NCBI RefSeq assembly: GCF_018780625.1
Contig: NZ_JADMJK010000075.1
Coordinates: 1-33,128 of the forward strand
Origin: Polaromonas sp.
GTDB lineage: Bacteria; Pseudomonadota; Gammaproteobacteria; Burkholderiales; Burkholderiaceae_C
Direction: 5' to 3'
DNA: 33,128 bases
In this document: positions 27,415 to 33,128 of the stretch, piece by piece
Numbering within the stretch: the first letter of the stretch is position 1
Layout: each line of letters opens with the position of its first letter
Made by a program: the position numbers and the translations under genes
The notes under the pieces: generated by a model
Databases searched by the model: none
What the model saw: only the letters and a program-made list of their open reading frames with translations
Told to the model about the DNA's origin: nothing

Positions 27415-27659
27415 CTCCACCTTCCCTGTGTTTACCCGCATTGTGTTGAATCACGTCGACCGAGCCTGAAGGCCAGTGAATTTTTTACACTGCAGAAAAA
27501 TCGGCCATGCCCAAATGTTTTCAAAATAGTGCAAGCCAAAGGCCAAAACGGCAGACAGACTGCACGCAATGGTTGTGCCAACTCTTGGCTGGACCTTGTA
27601 TTGCGGTGTCATGAAGCACACGACTGTCAGGCTAAAACAGCGGTGGTGCGACACAGGCG

Positions 27660-27712
27660 GCACTCAAAATCTGACCGTCCCGTACTTTAAATTTGACCCC
27701 GTCAAAATGCCA
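27660..27712. repeat. Repeat-like element with a TTTGAC/GTCAAA palindrome
   Basis: Contains TTTGAC-CCC-GTCAAA (27692–27706). On the minus strand it reads TTTTGACGGGGTCAAATTT followed by AAAGTACGGGACGGTCAG. I recall very similar GGGGTCAAATTTAAAGTACG-type sequences as dispersed elements near REP-associated (Y1) transposases in many proteobacteria. That is recollection; no transposase is present here. Confidence 0.4.
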
Positions 27713-27870
27713 ATGCCGTTTCATGGCACCGTCATGCATTTTTTTTATAACGACTAAGGGTAACTACCAAAGCATAACCTCACCCCTCGCGCTCGCCCAC
27801 TCCCCTATAGATAGCCGCCGTTTGCGCGTGCATGCAAGCAGATCGATGCCCTGGAGGCCAGGCTTTGCCC

Positions 27871-28788
27871 CTATGACTGGTTTTGCGACTGCAAATACGC
27901 CCATAGCGCCTGGGCATGGGCTTTGGGTACTTTTTTGGAGGCAGGCCGCTCGCGATAGACACGAAGTTCCAGGGTCATCTCAAGATGGCTGCCAGCGCTC
28001 ACCAGCTTTTTGGCCCGCAACTCCTTCTTGACGTTGCTGATCGGCAAAAATGCGATGCCGTGCCCCTCCAGCGCCATGGCCTTGAGCCCCTCGGCCATGT
28101 CGGTTTCATAGACCCGGTCCAGATGAATAGTGGTGCTTGATTGCTTGAGAATGAACTCCACCATTCGGCCCAGGTACGCGCCGGGCGCATACCCGAGATA
28201 CGGCAATGCATGCCCGATGGCGCCAGGCAGGCTGAACGCCGGCTCGCCAGCCGCATTGGGCCGGCAAAACGGCGCCAGCACCTCCTGGCCCAGTGACACC
28301 ATTTCATAGCGATCGGGGTCCAACTGGAAGGGTTGGGAATCATGGTGGTAGGTCATCAGCAGGTCGCAACTGCCTTCGACCAGCCGCAACACCGCATCAT
28401 GCACATTGAGCGCAATCAAGCGGCTTTTCATCGGTCCGAACTTCTCGCGCAGACTGCTGACCCAGGCCGGAAAGAACGTGAAAGCCAGCGAGTGCGGCAC
28501 CGCAAATTCGATGAAGTCCTGCCCCGCAGAGCTGTGGCCGCGAAGCATGGCCCGAGTGGACTGCAGTCCCTGCAACATTTCCAGCGCCTGGGTATAGAGC
28601 GTCTGGCCGGCCGGCGTCAGGCGCGTGGGGTAGGAGCTTCGGTCAACGAGGTCGGTGCCCGCCCATGCTTCCAGCGCCTGAATGCGCCGCGAGAACGCGG
28701 GCTGCGTGACGTGGCGCAACTGGGCCGAACGGCTAAAGCTGCGGGTGTCCGCAAGACTGACAAAATCTTCAAGCCATTTGGTTTCCAT
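27871..28788 (-). CDS. LysR family transcriptional regulator (HypT/YjiE-like)
   Basis: A 305-residue LysR-type regulator. The N-terminal winged helix-turn-helix (1–60) reads METKWLEDFVSLADTRSFSRSA and VTQPAFSRRIQALEAWAGTDL in part. The METKWL opening and SRNVSQPAFSRRIRALE-like region resemble E. coli HypT (YjiE), a hypochlorite-responsive regulator with methionine oxidation. Its effector here is unknown. The substrate-binding domain covers about 90–300. The gene is on the same strand as, and upstream of, gltI–L, so it may control the importer, although the 520-base gap makes a single transcript doubtful. Downstream of the ABC exporter gene only in position (45 bases from its 3' end). Confidence 0.9.
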   Translation of the reverse strand: METKWLEDFVSLADTRSFSRSAQLRHVTQPAFSRRIQALEAWAGTDLVDRSSYPTRLTPAGQTLYTQALEMLQGLQSTRAMLRGHSSAGQDFIEFAVPHSLAFTFFPAWVSSLREKFGPMKSRLIALNVHDAVLRLVEGSCDLLMTYHHDSQPFQLDPDRYEMVSLGQEVLAPFCRPNAAGEPAFSLPGAIGHALPYLGYAPGAYLGRMVEFILKQSSTTIHLDRVYETDMAEGLKAMALEGHGIAFLPISNVKKELRAKKLVSAGSHLEMTLELRVYRERPASKKVPKAHAQALWAYLQSQNQS

Positions 28789-28833
28789 GGGGCGATTATC
28801 GACTTGAGAATACCGCTGGCGACAGGGAAAACG

Positions 28834-30696
28834 CTACACCCCGACTTCATCCAGAATATGTTCGCTCGCCTGCTGCTGCAGGGCCCACATCTCGGCATAG
28901 CGCCCGTTGGCGGCCAGCAGCGCAACGTGGTTGCCGCGCTCAATGACGCGGCCGGCGTCCATCACCAAAATCTCATGCGCGTCCACCACGGTCGAAAGCC
29001 TGTGGGCAATCACCAGCGTGGTCTTGTTCTGGGCGGCCGTGCGCAGCTCGGTCTGGATGGCACGCTCGTTGGCCGAATCCAGGGCCGAGGTCGCTTCATC
29101 AAAAATCACCATGGGCGGGTTTTTCAGCAAGGTGCGGGCAATGGCCACGCGCTGCTTTTCACCCCCGGACAGTTTCAGGCCGCGCTCACCAACCATGGTT
29201 TGGTAGCCCAGGGGCGTGGAGGCGATGAAGGCGTGGATGCGCGCGGCGCGGGCGGCTTCTTCGACCTCTGCATGCGTTGCGCCGGGCTTGCCGTAGGCGA
29301 TGTTGTATTCGATCGTGTCGTTGAACAGCACGGTGTCTTGCGGCACGATGCCGATGGCACGGCGCACGCTGGCCTGCGTGACCTGCTTGATGTCCTGCCC
29401 GGCGATGGTGATGCGGCCTTGCTGCACGTCGTAAAAGCGGTAGAGCAGGCGCGCCAGCGTGGACTTTCCTGCACCCGACGAGCCGACCACCGCCACGGTT
29501 TTACCGGGCGGAATTTCAAAGCTGACGTTGTGCAGGATCGGCCTTGCCGGGTCGTAGGCAAAGCTGACGTTTTCAAAGCGGACAGCCGGGGCGCCGTCGA
29601 TGCGCAGCGGCTGCGCGCCGGGCTCATCGGCAATTTCGCGCTCCCGTTCCATCAGCGTGAACATCTTTTCCAGGTCGGTCAGGCTCTGCTTGATTTCACG
29701 GTAAATCACGCCCAGAAACCCCAGCGGAATATAAAGCTGGATCATGAAGGCATTGACCATCACCAGGTCGCCCAGGGTCATGCGGCCATCGACCACGCCT
29801 TGCGTGGCCCGCCAAAGCATCGCGACCAGGCCGATGGCAATGATCAGCTGCTGCCCGGCGTTGAGCAGGCTCAGCGTGCGCTGGCTCTTGATGGCGGCGG
29901 CGCGGTAACGCTTGAGGTTTTCGTCGTAGCGCAGCGCCTCGAATTCTTCGTTGTTGAAGTACTTGACGGTTTCGTAATTGAGCAGCGAATCAACGGCGCG
30001 GCTGTGCGCCGACGAGTCGAGCTCGTTCATGGTTTTGCGGAACTGGGTGCGCCATTCGGTGACCTTGACCGTAAAGAAAATGTAGAACACCAGCGCAATG
30101 CCGGTGATGCCGGCAAACCAGACGTCAAACTTGACGGCCAGCAAGGTCAGCACCAGCGTCACTTCAATCAGCGTGGGAATGATGCTGTAGAGCGAATACG
30201 AGATCAGCGAATGCACGCCGCGCGTGCCGCGCTCGATGTCGCGCGTCATGCCGCCGGTTTGCCGCTCCAGGTGAAAGCGCAGGCTGAGCGCGTGCAGGTG
30301 GCGAAACACCTCCAGCGAAATGCGCCGGGACGCGCCTTCGGTGGCCTTGGCAAACACCAGCTCGCGCAATTCGGTGAACAGCGTGGTTGACAGCCGCAGC
30401 AGGCCGTAACCTACTAACAACGCCACCGGTACAACAAGAACGGCCTGCACATCGCCGGGCTTGAAATTCATGGTGTCAACCAGGTTTTTCAGCAGCAGCG
30501 GCACGCCCACGTTGGCCAGCTTGGCGCCCACCATGAAGGCCAGCGCCGCCGCCACGCGCCACTTGTATTCCCACAAATAAGGAAACAGCCGCGTCAGCGT
30601 GCCCCAGTCTGAACGGGCCGGGCCGGCGGTTGGCCCGCTGGGGGTGGCGGAAGGTGCGGAAAGGGAAGAATCGGCCGTGGTAGCTCGGGAGCGCAT
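28834..30696 (-). CDS. ATM1/HMT1-type ABC half-exporter (membrane domain fused to ATPase)
   Basis: A 620-residue homodimeric-type exporter. A 30-residue serine/alanine/proline-rich N-terminus precedes the six-helix membrane domain (about 50–335). It has the ATM1-group phrases FHLERQTGGMTRDIERGTRGV and NYETVKYFNNEEFE (in part). The nucleotide-binding domain has Walker A GSSGAGKST near 402, LSGGEKQR near 507, VIFDEATSALD and the switch histidine in VIAHRLSTV. Relatives export glutathione-linked or sulphur-containing compounds for Fe-S assembly or metal detoxification; the cargo here is unknown. ATG at 30696 is preferred over a TTG three codons upstream. It is transcribed divergently from the thioesterase gene, with only 47 bases between the starts. 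Confidence 0.92.
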   Translation of the reverse strand: MRSRATTADSSLSAPSATPSGPTAGPARSDWGTLTRLFPYLWEYKWRVAAALAFMVGAKLANVGVPLLLKNLVDTMNFKPGDVQAVLVVPVALLVGYGLLRLSTTLFTELRELVFAKATEGASRRISLEVFRHLHALSLRFHLERQTGGMTRDIERGTRGVHSLISYSLYSIIPTLIEVTLVLTLLAVKFDVWFAGITGIALVFYIFFTVKVTEWRTQFRKTMNELDSSAHSRAVDSLLNYETVKYFNNEEFEALRYDENLKRYRAAAIKSQRTLSLLNAGQQLIIAIGLVAMLWRATQGVVDGRMTLGDLVMVNAFMIQLYIPLGFLGVIYREIKQSLTDLEKMFTLMEREREIADEPGAQPLRIDGAPAVRFENVSFAYDPARPILHNVSFEIPPGKTVAVVGSSGAGKSTLARLLYRFYDVQQGRITIAGQDIKQVTQASVRRAIGIVPQDTVLFNDTIEYNIAYGKPGATHAEVEEAARAARIHAFIASTPLGYQTMVGERGLKLSGGEKQRVAIARTLLKNPPMVIFDEATSALDSANERAIQTELRTAAQNKTTLVIAHRLSTVVDAHEILVMDAGRVIERGNHVALLAANGRYAEMWALQQQASEHILDEVGV

Positions 30697-30743
30697 GAGT
30701 GACAATCGTTGGGAATTTAAAAATTTCTTGTGAGATTGTGCCT

Positions 30744-31220
30744 ATGTCTTCTGAATCCAGCGCCCCGACGGGCAATGCCACAACGGCCAGCGCCCATGCC
30801 GACGATAGGTCACTGAGCGCGCAACTGCCCACCGACAAGGAACTGGTCCTCAAGGTGATCCCGATGCCGCGCGACTGCAACGCCCATGGGGACATTTTTG
30901 GTGGCTGGGTCATGGCCCAGGTCGACCTGGCGGGCGCGGTGGTGCCGGCGCGCTACGTGGATGGCCGCATGGCCACCGTGGCGGTCAACCAGTTTGTCTT
31001 CAAGCAGCCGGTCCGGGTCGGCGACATTTTGTCGTTTTTCTCCAGCGTGACCCGAATTGGCACCACGTCCATCACGGTGCAGGTCGAGGTCTATGCCGAG
31101 CGTTTTCGCGCGCAGGGCCGCTATATCAAGGTGACCGAGGCAAGCCTGACCTATGTGGCGATTGACGATTTTGGCAAGCCGCAAAAAATCACCAAGACCG
31201 GGGCGCAATCCAATGAATAG
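30744..31220 (+). CDS. YciA-like acyl-CoA thioesterase (hot-dog fold)
   Basis: A 158-residue hot-dog fold thioesterase. The active-site region reads MPRDCNAHGDIFGGWVMAQVDLAGA, in part, with the catalytic aspartate at D61 and the GDIFGGW helix cap at 49–55, as in YciA. The E. coli relative hydrolyses a broad range of acyl-CoAs. The first 28 residues (serine, threonine and alanine rich) are an unconserved extension. The start at 30744 is the first ATG with a plausible reading; the ribosome site is weak. It is divergent from the ABC exporter and converges on the hemerythrin gene. Confidence 0.92.
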   Translation: MSSESSAPTGNATTASAHADDRSLSAQLPTDKELVLKVIPMPRDCNAHGDIFGGWVMAQVDLAGAVVPARYVDGRMATVAVNQFVFKQPVRVGDILSFFSSVTRIGTTSITVQVEVYAERFRAQGRYIKVTEASLTYVAIDDFGKPQKITKTGAQSNE

Positions 31221-31252
31221 TGGCTGGCGAACCTTGCGACCCTTTTATCGCT

Positions 31253-31696
31253 TCAGGATTTGAGGCGCTGCGAGGCGAATTCGCCTTCGTATTCCTTGGC
31301 GAGCGACAGTTTTTCAGCCTCGCTCAGCACCTTGCCAGCCAGCTGAAACACGCCCTGCTCTTCGTCCTCAAGGTGGTGGTAAATCTTGTGGTGCAAGGCT
31401 TTGGCCGTGACCAGCCAGGCCGATGCGCTGAAATCGGTGGTATCCAGTTGCTCGATCAGCTTGTCCATCTGGTGATGCTCGGCGATGCCATGGCGCGAAG
31501 GCTCCTGCGTCATGTCATGCGCAATCAGCGGGACATAAAAAAATCGCTCCTCGGCAGCCGCATGCGCGGCCAGTTCACGCTTGAGTTCACTGAAAAGCGA
31601 CATCCTGTCAGGAGAGTCGCCGTGGGTCTGGATCAGGTGGTCAGCCAGCGCGCGCTGGGTGACATGGCTGATGCGCAAGGCTTCAAAAATGTTCAT
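31253..31696 (-). CDS. Hemerythrin HHE cation-binding domain protein
   Basis: A 147-residue four-helix protein of the hemerythrin/HHE group. Histidine and acidic ligands are placed in the expected pattern: H20, H45 with E49/E50 (HAAAEERFFY), H60, H74/H75, and H107/H108 followed by EDEE. Such domains bind a di-iron centre and serve oxygen, nitric oxide or iron handling; the function here is unknown. ATG at 31696 (MNIFEALR) is typical; the longer upstream frame to 31792 is arginine-rich and rejected. It converges with the thioesterase gene, with 32 bases between the stops. Confidence 0.88.
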   Translation of the reverse strand: MNIFEALRISHVTQRALADHLIQTHGDSPDRMSLFSELKRELAAHAAAEERFFYVPLIAHDMTQEPSRHGIAEHHQMDKLIEQLDTTDFSASAWLVTAKALHHKIYHHLEDEEQGVFQLAGKVLSEAEKLSLAKEYEGEFASQRLKS

Positions 31697-31785
31697 CCGT
31701 TCATTATGGGGACCTGGCGGGCCGCCCCGTGTAGGCCAACGGCGGCTTGTATGCCTTTTTTTACGGCAACCTTGCGGCCATTTAA

Positions 31786-31803
31786 CTATCAAATAAATAG
31801 CTA
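31786..31803. repeat. AT-rich short repeat, copy 2
   Basis: Matches the stretch at 13410–13427 at 15 of 18 positions, sharing the AATAGCTA end. It lies in the 198-base divergent gap between the hemerythrin gene and the NDUFA9-like gene, just before a TATATT (31812–31817) that could be a -10 box. Confidence 0.35.
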
Positions 31804-31894
31804 AACAATCTTATATTTATTGGGCTTCAGCCATAAAACGTTCAAATCATCGGTTTTCGGCCAAACCCTTGCCAAACGCGCTAAATTAGACCCT

Positions 31895-32851
31895 ATGAAA
31901 AAAATCCTCATCCTCGGCGGTACCGGCTTTGTGGGTCGGCATGTTTGCGAAAAACTGGTTGAAGCGCAATGCCGCGTGACCGTGGTCACGCGCCGCCGCC
32001 GCAACGCCCAGCACCTGCTGATGCTGCCACTGGTCGACGTGATCGAGGCCCGCGCGCATGACAGCGCCGCGCTGACCCAGCTGCTGGCCGGGCACGACGC
32101 CGTGGTCAACCTGATCGCCATATTGCACGGCACGGAAGACGCGTTTGAAAAAATCCATGTGCAGCTGCCGCTGGCGCTGGCGCAGGCCTGCGAGGCCAGC
32201 GGCGTGCGGCGCGTCGTGCACATCAGCGCGCTCGGGGCGTCGCTGGATTCGGCCTCGATGTACCAGCGCAGCAAGGCGCGCGGCGAGGCCGTGCTGGCGG
32301 GCGCCGGGCTGGACCTGACGGTACTGCGCCCAAGCGTTATTTTTGGCGCTGAAGACAAGTTCCTCAACACCTTTGCCGCGCTGCAGCAGGTGTTTCCGGT
32401 CATTCCGCTGGCGGGCAGCCAGGCGCGCTTTCAGCCGGTATGGGTCGAGGACGTGGCGCGCGCGGTCGTGCACTGCCTGCAGACGCCGGGCACCATTGGC
32501 AAGGTGTATGAAATCTGCGGACCCGAGGTGTTCACGCTCAAGCAGCTGGTGGAGCTGGCCGGGCGCTACGCCGGCATCAACGGCGGCAAGGGCCGTACCG
32601 TGATCGGACTGCCCGACGCACTGGCGCGCGTTCAGGCCAGGCTGATGGAACTGGCACCAGGCGAGCCGGTGCTGAGCCGCGACAACCTCGACGCCATGAA
32701 GACCGACAACGTGGCCAGCGGCCAGTTGCCCGGCCTGCAGGCGCTGGGCATCGAGCCCGCCGCACTGGCGGCCATTGGCCCGAGCTACCTGGGCGCACAA
32801 GGCTTGCGCAGCGGCCTGATGGCCAAGCGAAAAACCGCCGGACGTTTTTAA
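31895..32851 (+). CDS. Complex I NDUFA9-like NAD(P)-binding protein (atypical SDR)
   Basis: A 318-residue atypical short-chain dehydrogenase of the NDUFA9-like group. The nucleotide-binding Rossmann motif is GGTGFVG at 8–14, after MKKILIL. HISALGA and YQRSKARGEAVL replace the usual active site: the YxxxK pattern is retained as Y-QRS-K. VLRPSVIFG follows, and the C-terminal half carries FQPVWVEDVARAV and KVYEICGPEVFTL. In eukaryotes NDUFA9 is an accessory subunit of NADH dehydrogenase, while bacterial members are also candidate quinone-related enzymes. No nuo genes are nearby. ATG at 31895 is the family start. A glutathione S-transferase gene follows 57 bases on. Confidence 0.92.
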   Translation: MKKILILGGTGFVGRHVCEKLVEAQCRVTVVTRRRRNAQHLLMLPLVDVIEARAHDSAALTQLLAGHDAVVNLIAILHGTEDAFEKIHVQLPLALAQACEASGVRRVVHISALGASLDSASMYQRSKARGEAVLAGAGLDLTVLRPSVIFGAEDKFLNTFAALQQVFPVIPLAGSQARFQPVWVEDVARAVVHCLQTPGTIGKVYEICGPEVFTLKQLVELAGRYAGINGGKGRTVIGLPDALARVQARLMELAPGEPVLSRDNLDAMKTDNVASGQLPGLQALGIEPAALAAIGPSYLGAQGLRSGLMAKRKTAGRF

Positions 32852-32908
32852 GCCACAGCCCCCACCGCTGGAAAAGAAACGTACATCCCGTCAGCAGATC
32901 GGACCTCC

Positions 32909-33128
32909 ATGCTAAAGCTCTACATCGGCAACAAAAACTATTCTTCCTGGTCCATGCGGCCGTGGGTGCTGCTCAAGCAGGCCGGCATTCCTTTCGAGGA
33001 AATCAAGCTGCGCTTTGATTCCTTTGACGCCGATTCGGGCTTCAAGACCCAGATAGGCCCGGTCAGCCCCGCAGGCAAGGTGCCCGCGCTGGACGACGAC
33101 GGTCTGGTGGTCTGGGATTCGCTGGCGA
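32909..33128 (+). CDS. Glutathione S-transferase, N-terminal part (cut by window end)
   Basis: The first 73 codons of a glutathione S-transferase. The reading MLKLYIGNKNYSSWSMRPWV begins the thioredoxin-like domain, with a serine-rich active-site region (residues 12–15), and PAGKVPALDDDGLVVWDS supplies the cis-proline region (about V61-P62) and the glutathione-contacting end. The NKNYSSWSMRPW group is common in proteobacteria; its substrate is usually unknown. The C-terminal helical domain lies beyond the window. It probably shares a transcript with the NDUFA9-like gene. Confidence 0.9.
   Translation, partial: MLKLYIGNKNYSSWSMRPWVLLKQAGIPFEEIKLRFDSFDADSGFKTQIGPVSPAGKVPALDDDGLVVWDSLA

Larger units (their letters stand above)
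27351..27870. other. 520-base gap between the LysR gene and gltI
   Basis: No convincing gene. Frames of 60–70 codons on both strands (27451–27663 minus, 27569–27757 plus) have no family resemblance. The gap holds the gltI promoter region near 27400, a repeat-like segment at about 27660–27712, and an AT-rich stretch with a T8 run near 27740 in which no strong stem is seen. Confidence 0.5.

Noticed and set aside
27693-27705. LysR-type T-N11-A operator for control of gltI
   Set aside because: It fits the pattern, but it lies 340 bases upstream of gltI inside what looks like a dispersed repeat, so the palindrome is better explained by that.
27569-27757. A 62-codon plus-strand frame between gltI and the LysR gene
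   Set aside because: It reads through the repeat-like element and the T-rich stretch; there is no ribosome site and it is not protein-like.
28333-30390. A 685-codon open frame opposite the LysR and ABC exporter genes
   Set aside because: It runs across two well-supported genes on the other strand and has no recognisable domain.

Overview
The window is GC-rich, densely coding chromosomal DNA from a betaproteobacterium, most probably of the family Comamonadaceae (Polaromonas/Rhodoferax/Acidovorax-like). I base this on protein resemblance from memory, on gene orders I associate with that group (ubiE–Tim44–ubiJ–ubiB, fmdB–DUF502–aspS–nudB, hemA–prfA–prmC–grxD, pilB–pilC–pilD–coaE–zapD–yacG) and on short intergenic repeats. 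No search was run. I see no rRNA, tRNA, CRISPR array, prophage or intact insertion sequence. Both ends cut through genes (nudB on the left, a glutathione S-transferase on the right).

Left part, minus strand (1–12,291). Read in transcription order: a 1300-residue FAD/Fe-S oxidoreductase with an N-terminal DUF3683 region, a HIT hydrolase, a DUF971 protein, UbiE, a membrane-anchored Tim44-domain protein, UbiJ, UbiB, an FmdB-type zinc ribbon, a DUF502 membrane protein, aspartyl-tRNA synthetase and NudB. The core is a ubiquinone block (ubiE, ubiJ, ubiB) with the Tim44-domain protein inside it. A second promoter (perfect TATAAT) seems to start the fmdB–aspS–nudB part.

Middle (12,400–17,640), plus strand: a glycerophosphodiester phosphodiesterase, then hemA (first step of tetrapyrrole synthesis), prfA (release factor 1), prmC (which methylates the GGQ glutamine of release factors) and grxD (monothiol glutaredoxin for Fe-S transfer). 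A small membrane protein lies on the opposite strand before hemA.

17,670–23,587, minus strand: type IV pilus assembly ATPase pilB, platform protein pilC and prepilin peptidase pilD, followed closely by coaE, zapD, yacG and a small secreted protein. Then comes 572 bases with no convincing gene.

24,160–28,788, minus strand: a HypT-like LysR regulator, then the glutamate/aspartate ABC importer gltI–gltJ–gltK–gltL. A strong hairpin separates the binding-protein gene from the membrane genes. The 520-base gap between regulator and gltI contains what looks like a dispersed repeat.

28,834–33,128: an ATM1-type ABC half-exporter (minus), a YciA-like acyl-CoA thioesterase (plus), a hemerythrin-domain protein (minus), an NDUFA9-like NAD(P)-binding protein (plus) and the start of a glutathione S-transferase (plus).

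The content is mostly housekeeping and I did not find a clear new system. The items most worth a second look are the Tim44-domain protein embedded in the ubiquinone genes, the repeat-derived tail of UbiJ, the hemA promoter that implies a leaderless message, and the repeat upstream of gltI.
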